Counted from the first letter of the stretch, positions 7,410 to 16,583 are shown. The stretch: DNA of 39,760 nucleotides from CAZTTG01 sp964615935 (GCA_964615935.1 CAZTTG010000056.1:1-39760); one strand, 5' to 3'. Notes: generated by a model from the letters alone, not told the origin. Numbers and translations are program-made.

Positions 7410-9305
7410 TCAGTCCCCTCGCCGCCGGATCCGCTCGACCGCGAAGGCCAGCAGGGGGTCCTTCTCCTGCGCGAAGGGCCGCAGGAGTTCCTCGGTCACG
7501 GGGACGTCGGGGAGGATTCCGTGCCGGTCGTCGCCGGGCCGCGGCCGGGGCCCGAAGAATTGCTTGTGCGACACGCCGACGGGGATCCGGCTGTGCGCCA
7601 GCGTCAGCTCGAAGACGTCCCCGAAGGAGGTGGCCAGGCCGCCGGTCTCGAAGCCGATGATCTCGCCCGCCTGGTAGTCGCGGAACATGGTCGCGAAATC
7701 GGCGGCCGAGGAGAAGGTGCCGTTGTCCACCAGGAGGGTTGCGCGGCCCTCGAAGAAGGCCTCGGGACGCTCCCGTCGGACCTCGTCCAGGGCCTCGGTG
7801 ACGACCAGGCCCTCGAGGTCGGCGTACTGCCGCCAGTACTCGCTCCGCTCCAGCAGGTCGGGCGACAGCCGGACGCGGATCGTGGAGAAGGAGCGAAAGG
7901 GGCCCTCGTGCAGGTACTGGAAGATGTGCTCGCCCATGGAGGAGCTGCCGCCGCCGTTGCCCCGGATGTCCAGGATCAGCTCCTCGACGCCCCGATCCCG
8001 GAGCTCGTCGAAGAGCCGGTCGATCCTCTCCATCTCCTCGGAGGAGCGCAGGAAGGAGGGGTAGACGAAGTGGCCGATCCGGCCGCCGTCCAGGTACTCG
8101 ATGCGCGTGCCGCCGGACGGGCGGCGGCCGCCCGACACCGGTCGGAGCTCCTGGAACTCCTCCAGGCTCACCGGCTGCAGATCGATGTGGATCAGCTGGC
8201 CGCGCTCGTCGCGCCGCGTCAGGACGAACTCGTCCACCTCGTCGAAGACCCCCGTGAACCACCACCAGAAGGCCTGGCGGTTGACGAAGCGGCTGGCCCT
8301 GAAGGGCAGGATCTCGCCCGAGCAGCGCTCGAGCGCGGGCCGGATGAGCTCCTCGAAGCCCACGCCGTCGATGGTCACCACCTCGCGGCCCTCCAGGCCC
8401 TCGGGGCGGCTGGCGGTGAGGTAGAAGGCGCCGCCGCGGAACTCGACCAGGAAGGGCGGGAAGCGGCTCCCCTCGGCGACCGTCGCGTCGAGGGACTGCC
8501 TCCAGTGGATCGAGGTATGGCCGTCCTGGAAGAAGGCCGCGGCGCGGTAGAGCACCCAGGCGAGGTCCTTCACCGAGAGCCGGCCCTCCTCGTCGAGCCG
8601 GCTCCCCAGCTCGTCCACGACCTCCCTGCGCAGCGCGAGGTAATCCTGCGCGCTCGTCTTGGCCAGCAGGTCGGGGTGGATCCGCTCCAGGTCCTCGAAG
8701 AGCTGGGTGGCGTCCGCCACGGCCTCGGCCAGCGAGAGGCTCGTGCGGGGGAAGCGGAACTCCTCGTCGTAGCTCCCCTCCCACAGGCTCTCGTCTTTCC
8801 TGAACACGTAGGCCGAGCGGGGCCCGTGGAAGCGGTTGTTGATGTCCACCACCAGCTCGTTCGTGCTGCCGGCGTAGACCGCGACCTTGGCGTCGGAGTA
8901 GGGGCTCTGGCCCACGAAGATGAGCCGCAGGTCATGGGCGGCGAACTGCCGGTCGTGCAGGCGGAGCTGGCCCTCCTCGACCCTCGCCCCTAGCGGCTCG
9001 GCGGCCGCCTGCAGCAGGCGGGAGCCCTCGTGGAGGGTGGTGAAGAGGACGAAGCCCCCGGTGAGCTTCTCGCGCAGCTCCGCCTCCTCCATGCCCAGGG
9101 CGTTGACCAGCTCGGCCCCGCCGAAGAAGTGGTCGCGGAAGGAGCGCACGAAGCGCACCGCCTCGGCCCGACCCTCGGCCTCGGGCAGCTCGTACACGAC
9201 GCAGCGGACGGCCCCGAGGGTCTCGTTGATGGTCAGATCCTCGGCGCGGACGCCGGGGACGAGCAGCCCGAGGATGGCGCAGATGGCGGTGGCCGGTCGG
9301 ATCAT
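7410..9305 (-). CDS. Secreted S41 (tricorn/C-terminal-processing type) peptidase
   Basis: A 631-residue exported protein. The ATG at 9305 follows AAGGAG at five-base spacing and opens a signal peptide (residues 1-21, ending 'VPGVRA'). The C-terminal half has S41 landmarks: 'FFQDGHTSIHW' with the likely catalytic His, 'LILDIRGNGGGSSSMG', and the nucleophile region 'NGTFSSAADFATMFRDY', followed by 'GFETGGLATSFGD'. The His-Ser layout without an obvious Ser-xxx-Lys pair points to the tricorn-like branch and not CtpA. The N-terminal ~200 residues are unrecognised. Its stop lies ten bases from the peroxidase stop, so the two genes converge. A natural substrate cannot be named. Confidence 0.8.
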   Translation of the reverse strand: MIRPATAICAILGLLVPGVRAEDLTINETLGAVRCVVYELPEAEGRAEAVRFVRSFRDHFFGGAELVNALGMEEAELREKLTGGFVLFTTLHEGSRLLQAAAEPLGARVEEGQLRLHDRQFAAHDLRLIFVGQSPYSDAKVAVYAGSTNELVVDINNRFHGPRSAYVFRKDESLWEGSYDEEFRFPRTSLSLAEAVADATQLFEDLERIHPDLLAKTSAQDYLALRREVVDELGSRLDEEGRLSVKDLAWVLYRAAAFFQDGHTSIHWRQSLDATVAEGSRFPPFLVEFRGGAFYLTASRPEGLEGREVVTIDGVGFEELIRPALERCSGEILPFRASRFVNRQAFWWWFTGVFDEVDEFVLTRRDERGQLIHIDLQPVSLEEFQELRPVSGGRRPSGGTRIEYLDGGRIGHFVYPSFLRSSEEMERIDRLFDELRDRGVEELILDIRGNGGGSSSMGEHIFQYLHEGPFRSFSTIRVRLSPDLLERSEYWRQYADLEGLVVTEALDEVRRERPEAFFEGRATLLVDNGTFSSAADFATMFRDYQAGEIIGFETGGLATSFGDVFELTLAHSRIPVGVSHKQFFGPRPRPGDDRHGILPDVPVTEELLRPFAQEKDPLLAFAVERIRRRGD

Positions 9306-9375
9306 CTCGTCTCCTTCGCGTGGGCTCCCGCGCTCGGAGCTCGCGGGCGGGCATCGACGGCGTCCAGAGGGCGCT

Positions 9376-9381
9376 AGGATA
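9376..9381 (-). promoter_or_regulatory. Candidate -10 hexamer TATCCT for the S41 gene
   Basis: On the minus strand the sequence reads TAGTATCCTAG, the most AT-rich patch in the 259-base divergent region between the S41 gene and dprE1. It lies about 70 bases before the S41 ATG at 9305. No -35 resembling TTGACA is seen. Confidence 0.3.
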
Positions 9382-9564
9382 CTAGCCCCGCTCCGGCGAG
9401 TTCGCGCCGAGCGCCGGGCTTTTCGGCGCCGCGCGCTCGCGGAGCGCACCGCCCTGCGTAGGGGTAACCGGGGCCGGGGAGGTGTGGACCCCGGCTTCAC
9501 CGTGCTTTCTAATGACCCGCCAGCAGCGGAGCGCCGATAAGGGCGTTCGATCCAGGTCCAGTCC

Positions 9565-10989
9565 ATGTCCCTCGAGCCGTACCCCGCCACCCTGAGCGGA
9601 TGGGGCCGCAAGCCCGCGCGCGCGGGCCTGGAGGTCACGTCGGAGGACCTGCTGCAGAGCACGGCCGGGGCGGCCCTGTGCCGCGGCCTGGGCCGCTCCT
9701 ACGGCGACTCCGCCCTGCCGGCGGCCGAGGGCGACCTGGTGGCCAACACCACCCTGGCGGACCGCATCCTGGCCTTCGACGCGGAGACCGGGGTGCTGCG
9801 CGCCGAGGCCGGCCTGTCCCTGTGGAAGCTCAACCGCCTGCTGCTTCCACGGAGGTGGTTCACGCCGGTCACGCCCGGCACCCAGCACGTGACCCTGGGG
9901 GGCATGGTCGCCTCCGACGTGCACGGCAAGAACCACCACGTGGACGGCTGCTTCGGCGAGCACGTGCTGAGCCTGAAGCTGCGCCTGGCCGACGGACGGC
10001 AGATCGAGTGCTCCGACGACGTGGAGCCGGAGCTCCTGCGGGCCACCATCGGGGGGATGGGGCTCACCGGGCACATCCTCGAGGTCGAGGTGCGGATGAG
10101 CCGGCTCCCCTCGCCGTGGATCTGGGGCGAGAGCGAGCGCATCCCACACCTGGACGCCATGGTGGAGGGGCTGAAGCGGGCCGCCGACGAGTGGCCCATG
10201 ACCGTGGGCTGGGTCGACTGCCTGGCCCGCGGCGCAGAGCTCGGCCGCGGCATCCTGATGAAGGGGCGCTGGGCCGAGGCCCGCGAGGCGCCCGCCGCCC
10301 CGCCCCGGTTCAAGGGCAGCCTGGCGGTGCCGGTGCAGTTCCCGGCCTTCGCCCTGAACCGCCTGACCATGAAGGTGTTCAACCAGCTCTACTACTGGAA
10401 GCACGGGCGGTCCGTCCGGCGGGGCATCCAGCACCCCGGCTCCTTCTTCTACCCGCTGGACGTGCTGGACGACTGGAACCTGATCTACGGCAGCCGCGGC
10501 TTCACGCAGTACCAGTGCGTCCTGCCGCACGCGGAGGACAACGGACCGGCGCGGCGCTTCCTCGAGGCGTTCGTCGAGGGGGGCGGGATGTCCTTCCTGT
10601 GCGTGATCAAGGACTGCGGCGCGGAGGGGAAGGGGATGCTGTCCTTCCCGCGCCCCGGCATCTCCATCGCCATGGACTTCCCCATCCACGCGGAGAGGAC
10701 CCAGCCCTTCGTCGACCGCCTCAACGAGCTGGTGATCGCCGAGGGAGGCCGGGTCTATCTCACCAAGGACAGCTTCACGCGGGCGGAGCACTTCCGGGCC
10801 ATGGAGCCGCGCCTGGAGGCCTTCAACGCGGCGCGCCGCCGGTGGGACCCTCAGGGTCGCCTGCGCAGCGCGCAGTCGGTCCGGCTGCTGGGAGACGCCG
10901 TCACGCCGGGAGGCCGGCAGGACGCGCGAGACGACGAGGACCAGAGCGCGGTCGGGGTGCGACCGCACTCCAGCGGAGAAGGCGCATGA
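9565..10989 (+). CDS. dprE1: DprE1-like FAD-dependent oxidase (decaprenylphosphoryl-ribose 2-oxidase homologue)
   Basis: A 474-residue FAD enzyme of the VAO/PCMH fold. In actinobacteria DprE1 oxidises the C2' hydroxyl of polyprenylphosphoryl-ribose, the first half of an epimerisation giving a lipid-linked arabinose donor. Diagnostic sequence: 'CRGLGRSYGDSA' near residue 40 (FAD pyrophosphate loop), 'VTPGTQHVTLGGMVASDVHG' with 'KNHHVDGCFGEHV' near 105-135, 'LSFPRPGISIAMDFPI' (362-374), and 'LTKDSFTRAEHFRAMEPRLE' with Lys401, matching the catalytic Lys418 of the mycobacterial enzyme. The position of the benzothiazinone-reactive Cys387 is Ala369 here. The TGA overlaps the ATG of the next gene (ATGA), showing coupling to the DprE2-like reductase. 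The actual lipid-sugar substrate is unknown; it could be a lipid carrier other than decaprenyl phosphate. Confidence 0.82.
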   Translation: MSLEPYPATLSGWGRKPARAGLEVTSEDLLQSTAGAALCRGLGRSYGDSALPAAEGDLVANTTLADRILAFDAETGVLRAEAGLSLWKLNRLLLPRRWFTPVTPGTQHVTLGGMVASDVHGKNHHVDGCFGEHVLSLKLRLADGRQIECSDDVEPELLRATIGGMGLTGHILEVEVRMSRLPSPWIWGESERIPHLDAMVEGLKRAADEWPMTVGWVDCLARGAELGRGILMKGRWAEAREAPAAPPRFKGSLAVPVQFPAFALNRLTMKVFNQLYYWKHGRSVRRGIQHPGSFFYPLDVLDDWNLIYGSRGFTQYQCVLPHAEDNGPARRFLEAFVEGGGMSFLCVIKDCGAEGKGMLSFPRPGISIAMDFPIHAERTQPFVDRLNELVIAEGGRVYLTKDSFTRAEHFRAMEPRLEAFNAARRRWDPQGRLRSAQSVRLLGDAVTPGGRQDARDDEDQSAVGVRPHSSGEGA

Positions 10990-11723
10990 AGGTAGCCATG
11001 CTCGGAGCCACCCGGGGGATGGGTCGCGCGCTGGCGCGGCTGATGGCCGCTCGCGGCGACCGGATGTTCCTGATGGAGCACGTCCCCGCCGAGCTGGAGC
11101 GCTCGGCCAGCGATCTGGAGGCCCACGGGGCTCCGGAGCCGGTGGATACGGCCCACTGCGACCTGCTCGAGCCGGAGACCTTCGCGCCGGCCCTGGCCAG
11201 GGCCGAGGAACAGCTCGAGGGGCTGGACGCGGTGGTCGTCACCGCGGGGCTGTTCGACACCCAGGAGGTGCTCGAGGAGGACACCGAGAAGACGTGGCGG
11301 CTCCTGCTGGCCAACTACGCCAACACGGTCCTCTTCTGCGAGGAGGCCCGCAAGCGGATGCTGGCCCGCGGCGGCGGGATCCTGTGCGTGTTCAGCAGCG
11401 TGGCCGGCGACCGCGGACGCAAGCCGGTGATCCTCTACGGCTCGTCCAAGGCGGGGCTCTCGCACTACCTGGAGGGGCTCGATCACAAGTTCCGCGCCGA
11501 CGGATTGAAGACCGTGTGCGTCAAGCCCGGCTTCGTCAAGACCGGCATGACCGCGGGTCTGAAGCCCCCGCCCTTCGCCGGCACGCCGGAGGAGGTGGCG
11601 CGCCTGGTGCTGAAGGCCATCGATCGCGGAACTCCGGTGGTCTACGTGCCGCGGATGTGGCGGCTGGTGATGCTGGTAATCCGCCACCTGCCGAGGTTCG
11701 TCATGCGGAGGATCGGCTTCTAG
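10986..11723 (+). CDS. dprE2: DprE2-like short-chain dehydrogenase
   Basis: A 245-residue SDR that would reduce the 2-keto intermediate made by the preceding oxidase. The N-terminus 'MKVAMLGATRGMGRALARLM' is a Rossmann glycine motif. Mid-protein 'NYANTV' fits the structural Asn, and 'VFSSVAGDRGRKPVILYGSS' followed by 'KAG' gives the catalytic Ser, Tyr and Lys (YxxxK). 'VKPGFVKTGM' is the usual post-catalytic loop. The C-terminus is hydrophobic and basic ('RMWRLVMLVIRHLPRFVMRR'), which would suit docking on the membrane near a polyprenyl substrate. The start overlaps the dprE1 stop by four bases. The pairing, more than the SDR sequence itself, is what supports the DprE2 assignment. Confidence 0.72.
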   Translation: MKVAMLGATRGMGRALARLMAARGDRMFLMEHVPAELERSASDLEAHGAPEPVDTAHCDLLEPETFAPALARAEEQLEGLDAVVVTAGLFDTQEVLEEDTEKTWRLLLANYANTVLFCEEARKRMLARGGGILCVFSSVAGDRGRKPVILYGSSKAGLSHYLEGLDHKFRADGLKTVCVKPGFVKTGMTAGLKPPPFAGTPEEVARLVLKAIDRGTPVVYVPRMWRLVMLVIRHLPRFVMRRIGF

Positions 11724-11807
11724 CCCGGACCGGGGCGCGCGGGCCGCCCGGGGCGCGGCGGGATCGAGAATGCCCGGCTCCCGGGGGCGCTCCCCGCCCC
11801 GGCAGGG

Positions 11808-11813
11808 TATGCT
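11808..11813 (+). promoter_or_regulatory. Candidate -10 hexamer TATGCT for the FKBP lipoprotein gene
   Basis: TATGCT sits in the otherwise GC-rich 147-base spacer, 57 bases before the ATG at 11871. No recognisable -35 is present. Confidence 0.28.
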
Positions 11814-11870
11814 CCCCGGCCCTCGACTCCGACTGCACCGCCTCTCCAGAGCCCTCCACGGGAAGACCCC

Positions 11871-13154
11871 ATGTCCACGAGATCGAACCTCCTCCTCCTC
11901 CTCGCGGCGATCCTGACCGGAGCCGCCCTCGCCTCGTGCAAGGAGTCCACCGAGCCGGCCGGAGGCGGTGGCGAGGGCGCGGTCGACGTCCCCGGCCTCC
12001 CGCAGCCGGAGACGAGCCCGACCGGCCCGAAGGCGATCGAGATCCCGGAGGGCGCGGAGATCCTCACCACGGACTCCGGCCTGCAGTACGTCGTGCTGGT
12101 CGACGGCGAAGGGGGCGAGAGGCCCGGCCCGTCCGACAAGATCACGGTGCACTACACCGGGATGCTGGACGACGGAACGGTCTTCGACTCCTCGGTGCAG
12201 CGCGGCGTGCCCGTGCCGGTGATGATGGGTCGGGTCATTCCCGGCTGGGCCGAGGGTCTCAAGCTCATGACCCCCGGTTCGAAGTACATCCTCGTGATCC
12301 CCCCCGAGCTGGCCTACGCCGAGGCGGGCTTCCCCGCCGCGCAGATTCCGCCCAACGCCCGGCTGACCTTCGAGATCGAGATGCTCAGCTTCGAGAAGGG
12401 GCCCGCGCTTCCCGAGTTCCACGCGGGGAATCCCGAGGCTCAGGTGACGACCGAGTCCGGCCTGGTGTACGAGGTGATCCGGCCGGCGGAGGGCGCCCCC
12501 CCCAAGGAGGGGGAGATGGTCCACGTGGCGTTCGCCTTCTGGAACCAGGAGGGGAAGCTGCTCGACTGCAGCGAGCAGCAGGAGTCGCCGGTGAAGTACC
12601 CGGTCGGCCAGTCGAGGCTGGGGATCTTCAACCAGGCGACGCTGCTGGTCGAGGAGGGGGCCCGGTATCGCTTCGTGGTTCCGCCCGAGCTGGCCTTCGG
12701 TGCGGCCGGGGCTCCCCCCATGGTCCCCCCCAACGCCACCACGATCTGGGAGCTGGAGGTGATCCAGGTCATGCGGCCCCTCGAGGTCCCCGAGTTCAGC
12801 CCGACCCCTCCCGAGAAGCTCGTCACCACCGAGAGCGGTCTGGGCTACGAGGTGATCCGCGAGGGGACCGGCGCCTCCCCCAAGCTGGGCCAGGAGGTGA
12901 CCGTCCACTACGCCGGGTGGCTGGATGACGGAACCCTCTTCGACAGCTCCTACGGGCGGGGCGACACCAGCAGCTTCCGGCTGGGGATGGTGGTCCCGGG
13001 CTGGAACGAGGGGCTCCAGCTCATGAAGGAGGGGGGTATGTGGCGCTTCACCATCCCGGGTGAGCTGGGCTACGGCGAGCGCGGCTCCCCCCCCAAGATC
13101 CCGCCCGACGCCACGCTGATCTTCCTGGTGGAGCTCGTCTCCATCGGTGAGTAG
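11871..13154 (+). CDS. Lipoprotein with three tandem FKBP-type peptidyl-prolyl isomerase domains
   Basis: A 427-residue envelope chaperone candidate that would catalyse prolyl cis-trans isomerisation. A type II signal ends in the lipobox 'LASC' (Cys23). Domain 1 (~60-165) keeps 'HYTGMLDDGTVFDSS', 'VIPGWAEGL' and an aromatic before the 'IPPNA' loop, which has a small insertion. Domain 2 (~180-300) is eroded: FDSS becomes LDCS, the VxPGW element becomes 'LGIFN', and the Tyr before G-A-A-G is Phe, so isomerase activity is doubtful. Domain 3 (~325-427) is canonical: 'HYAGWLDDGTLFDSS', 'VVPGWNEGL', 'LGYGERGSPPKIPPDA'. The three units come from duplication, each introduced by a 'TTxSGLxYxV' strand. 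The neighbours downstream are two other exported proteins. Confidence 0.88.
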   Translation: MSTRSNLLLLLAAILTGAALASCKESTEPAGGGGEGAVDVPGLPQPETSPTGPKAIEIPEGAEILTTDSGLQYVVLVDGEGGERPGPSDKITVHYTGMLDDGTVFDSSVQRGVPVPVMMGRVIPGWAEGLKLMTPGSKYILVIPPELAYAEAGFPAAQIPPNARLTFEIEMLSFEKGPALPEFHAGNPEAQVTTESGLVYEVIRPAEGAPPKEGEMVHVAFAFWNQEGKLLDCSEQQESPVKYPVGQSRLGIFNQATLLVEEGARYRFVVPPELAFGAAGAPPMVPPNATTIWELEVIQVMRPLEVPEFSPTPPEKLVTTESGLGYEVIREGTGASPKLGQEVTVHYAGWLDDGTLFDSSYGRGDTSSFRLGMVVPGWNEGLQLMKEGGMWRFTIPGELGYGERGSPPKIPPDATLIFLVELVSIGE

Positions 13155-13226
13155 GCCCGCGCACCGGCGGAGGGGTGGTCGCCAGCGCCGCGGCTGGTAG
13201 AGTCTGGAGCTGCCCGGCAGCGTCGC

Positions 13227-16200
13227 ATGAGCCGCCCCACTCCGCTCCGATGGCCGGCCCTGGTGCTGGCCGCGCTCCCGCTGGGGACGACCGCCGTCCC
13301 CGGTCAGGGCTCCGATCCCCTGCCGGTGGAGGTCGCCGCCGTCGCCTCGACCGTGAGCGATGGGGGGGAGCTCACCCTGCGGCTGGCGTGCACGCCGCTG
13401 GAGGACCTCTCGCGGCTCTTCGCGCTGCGCGTGGCGCTGACGTCCCTCGAGGACGTGGCCGTCGACGAGCACCCGCTCGAGCCGCGCACCACGCGCTGGC
13501 GCGCGGGCCAGACGATCGACTGCCAGCTCAGCCTGGCCCTGCCGGAGGAGGCGGACCTCGAGCCGGGTGAGTACGTCGCGGTCCGCATCGGCTTCGTCGA
13601 GCAGGGGCGCGACCGGGCGCGTCCTCCCGCCGGCGAGCTGGCCGATCTGGCCGACGAGGACGGCCTGGCGGAGGTGCTGGCCGTCGACGTGCCGCGCTTC
13701 TTCGGCGTGGCCGGCCGCGAGCGCCTCGAGGCGGTCTTCGCCGAGGCGCGGGCGTGCAAGGCCCGGGGCGACGCTCCGGCCGCCTGGGATCTCCTGGAGG
13801 AGGGGCTGCGCGACGCCCAGGACGGCTCCACCAAGGAGCGCTTCCGCGACGCGCTGGACCAGATCGGCCGCTTCGACCCCGCGCCGACCTCCTCCGTGGA
13901 GGAGGCCATCGTCGCCCAGCGCGTCCGCGCCGAGAAGGTGCGCTACTTCCGGCTGGTGGCCGGCCGCCTGTACGACCGCGGCGAGCTGCACGGCGCCCTG
14001 CGGCTGCTGGAGGAGGCCGGCGGCGCGCTGGAGGCCTCGGCCGACGAGAAGGTGATCGGCGCGCTGGCCGACGCCGATCGCGTGACGCAGCGCATCGACG
14101 ACATCCGGGAGGCGCTGCTCACCAGGCTCGGCGAGGACGACGAGGCGGAGGTGGAGGAGCTCCTGGAGCGGCTCGGCCGCAGCCAGGCGCTCTTCGATGA
14201 GGCCGAGGAGCGCGCGCGGGAGGGGCGCCATCCCCTGGCCCTGGCCCTCCTCCGCAAGCTGCGTCGCGTGAACGGGATCGAGCTCTACGACCGCGCCCAG
14301 CTCCGCCTGGAAGAGATGGGGGAGGAGCACCTCGCCGCGACCCCTCCGGCCGAGGCGGAGAAGGTGCGCGCCGCGATGGAGCACCCCGCCTGGGATCGCA
14401 CGGAGCTGGCCCGCAGCCACTGCTTCCTGTACATCGGGCCGCGCCGCCTGGTGGAGGGCATCCCCGAGGCCTCGAAGCTCCACTTCGACCTGGCCTACGT
14501 CTTCCTCACCGACCTCTTCGGGCGGCGGCCCAACCCCGAGGGCGACCGCGTCACGGTCTACTTCAAGGAGCTGTGGGACTTCGGGGGCGGCGTGGGCGGG
14601 GGCAAGATCATCGACATCGGCCGGGCCCAGCCGGAGCCGCGGAATCCGGTGCGCGTGGACACCGGGCTGCTCTATCACGAGCTGACCCACTGCGTGGACG
14701 ACACCCTCCCCATCTACCGCGGCTTCCGCGAGGGTCTGGCCAACCTCGGCGCGGCCTTCACCCACGAGGTGCTCGCTCAGGAGGGCGACGCCCTGCACGC
14801 CTTCGAGCCCAACCTGGAGGCCTTCCGCAAGTACTACCTGGAGCGGGACCTGGAGTACTGGCGGATCCAGAACTACGGGCCCAGCGCGGGCTTCTTCCTG
14901 CACTTCGTGGACACCTACTCGGGATCGGGGCGCGGGCGGCACGACTGGGCGCCGCTGCGGCGCTTCTTCCGGGAATACCGCCAGGCTCCGATCCGCGACG
15001 GCCGCGCCCCGTGCGTGGCCCGCGCGCTGGGGCACTACCTGGTCCGCGCCTTCGGGCCGGCGGCCTTCGACGACCTGGTCGCCTTCGGCTTCCCCGTGGA
15101 GGAGTCCGACCGCCGGCTGCTGATGGGCGAGCTGGAGGCCTTCGAGGGCGGGGAGCGGCTGGGTCCCTTCGAGGAGCGCTTCGCCGAGCACCCCAACTCC
15201 CCCCTGCCGCGGGACTGCGTCGAGCGTCAGCTCTCCCGGGCCGCCGGGCGGGGGGACCGGGAGGGGGCCGAAGAGCTGCGGCGGGAGCTGGGGATCGTCT
15301 TCGACTGGAAGGTGGTGGGGCCCTTCTTCGCCCTCCGCGCGGATCCCGGCGCCTGCGTCTTCGACCCCGAGCGCCTGATCGAGTTCGCCAAGAAGCCCTG
15401 GAGCTGGCGCTCGGGCCGGGACGCGCGCGCCCAGCGCGTGTGGCAGGACCCCACGCCGAGCTGGATCCCGGCCCGATCGCATCGAAACGTCACGATCTTC
15501 CCCACCGGCTGGCTGCACTTCGACTACGAGCCCTACGGCGACGACAACTCGGCCATCTACGCCCTGTCGCACATCACCCTGCCGGAGGCGGTGGAGGCGG
15601 TGGCTCACGTGCGCGCCGACGACGACTTCGCCCTCTTCGTGAACGATCGCCGGATCGGCAGCTACCGGTCCGGCGGCTCGAACGGCAGCACCTGGCGGAT
15701 CCAGTGGCGCGGGCCCCACGAGCGCGCGCCGGACGCCATGCGGCTGCCGGTGCGCCTCGAGGCGGGGCGCAACCGGGTGCTGGTCAAGCTCCGCAACCGC
15801 TACGGCACCGCCGGGCTGGTGGTCGCCCTCTCGCGTCCCGACGGCTCGCGCCTGGACTTCACCGCCGACACCGGCGAGCCGGATCCGCCCGGTCCGCGAC
15901 CGGCGGTGGAGGAGCCGTCGTGGCGGCGCATCGCCACCGTGGACTACCGCTCGTACAAGTCCAAGTCCCGGGTCGCCGTGGGCTCCTTCCGATCCGGGCG
16001 CAAGGCCTTCCACGGGCAGGAGACCGGAGGCGGCGTCGGCTGGCGGCTGTTCACCGTGCGGCCGGGCTTCCCCAAGGACTCGCCTTCGAACCTGCTGTGG
16101 CTCAAGCCGACGCTCACCGAGGATCTGGATGCCCTCGAGCTGAAGCTGGAGCTGGACGGGGCGGAGGCTCCCAAGCTGCTGCTCGGCTTCCAGGGAGAGG

Positions 16201-16508
16201 GTGGGGAGGACGGGCTCTCGGGCTGGAGCCTGATCCTGGTTCCGCGCGGAGGGGGCGCCTTGGAGGCGCGGCTCGAGCGCTACGATCGGCTGGTCTACCA
16301 GTGCGATCCGGTCGAGTTGCCCGAGGTCGAGGACGGACGGTCGCTGACCCTGCGCTACTGGGACGGGTGGTGCTCGGCGTCGATCGACGGGGCGGTGCTC
16401 TTCGATCGGGTCTCCATCCGGCCGATCCCCGGCCGGCACCGGGTGGGGCTGGCCACCTGGGGGCCGGAGCCGAGGATCCGCTCCATGGTGCTCTCGCGAG
16501 GACGCTAG
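13227..16508 (+). CDS. Large exported HExxH (gluzincin-like) protein with C-terminal beta-sandwich regions
   Basis: A 1093-residue secreted protein of no known pathway. A signal peptide covers residues ~1-28 ('LVLAALPLGTTAVPGQG'). An N-terminal strand-rich domain (30-140) is followed by a helical, charged region (~165-370) with repeated 'LLEEAG'/'EEAEERA' type helices. At 484-488 the sequence 'YHELTHCVDDTLPIYRGFRE' carries HELTH, and Glu502 in 'FREGLAN' can serve as third zinc ligand, as in peptidase-MA/M1-like enzymes. Residues ~750-880 form a PA14-like or galactose-binding-like sandwich ('HVRADDDFALFVNDRRIGSY'). The last ~180 residues resemble the jelly-roll of DUF1080/laminin-G-like proteins. 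Catalytic function is plausible but unproven. ATG 13227 follows the TAGAGT patch at 13198 and has only a weak ribosome site. Confidence 0.65.
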   Translation: MSRPTPLRWPALVLAALPLGTTAVPGQGSDPLPVEVAAVASTVSDGGELTLRLACTPLEDLSRLFALRVALTSLEDVAVDEHPLEPRTTRWRAGQTIDCQLSLALPEEADLEPGEYVAVRIGFVEQGRDRARPPAGELADLADEDGLAEVLAVDVPRFFGVAGRERLEAVFAEARACKARGDAPAAWDLLEEGLRDAQDGSTKERFRDALDQIGRFDPAPTSSVEEAIVAQRVRAEKVRYFRLVAGRLYDRGELHGALRLLEEAGGALEASADEKVIGALADADRVTQRIDDIREALLTRLGEDDEAEVEELLERLGRSQALFDEAEERAREGRHPLALALLRKLRRVNGIELYDRAQLRLEEMGEEHLAATPPAEAEKVRAAMEHPAWDRTELARSHCFLYIGPRRLVEGIPEASKLHFDLAYVFLTDLFGRRPNPEGDRVTVYFKELWDFGGGVGGGKIIDIGRAQPEPRNPVRVDTGLLYHELTHCVDDTLPIYRGFREGLANLGAAFTHEVLAQEGDALHAFEPNLEAFRKYYLERDLEYWRIQNYGPSAGFFLHFVDTYSGSGRGRHDWAPLRRFFREYRQAPIRDGRAPCVARALGHYLVRAFGPAAFDDLVAFGFPVEESDRRLLMGELEAFEGGERLGPFEERFAEHPNSPLPRDCVERQLSRAAGRGDREGAEELRRELGIVFDWKVVGPFFALRADPGACVFDPERLIEFAKKPWSWRSGRDARAQRVWQDPTPSWIPARSHRNVTIFPTGWLHFDYEPYGDDNSAIYALSHITLPEAVEAVAHVRADDDFALFVNDRRIGSYRSGGSNGSTWRIQWRGPHERAPDAMRLPVRLEAGRNRVLVKLRNRYGTAGLVVALSRPDGSRLDFTADTGEPDPPGPRPAVEEPSWRRIATVDYRSYKSKSRVAVGSFRSGRKAFHGQETGGGVGWRLFTVRPGFPKDSPSNLLWLKPTLTEDLDALELKLELDGAEAPKLLLGFQGEGGEDGLSGWSLILVPRGGGALEARLERYDRLVYQCDPVELPEVEDGRSLTLRYWDGWCSASIDGAVLFDRVSIRPIPGRHRVGLATWGPEPRIRSMVLSRGR

Positions 16509-16583
16509 CGGCTAGCTGCCGGCCGGTGGTCGGCCTCGCGAGCCTTTTCCGCGGTCGCCGCCCTGCCGGCGAGACCGCCGGCC

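Noticed and set aside
10851..16439. 1862-codon open frame on the minus strand
   Set aside because: It lies antisense to dprE1, dprE2, the FKBP gene and the HExxH gene, all with strong motifs. Composition is typical of a GC shadow frame.
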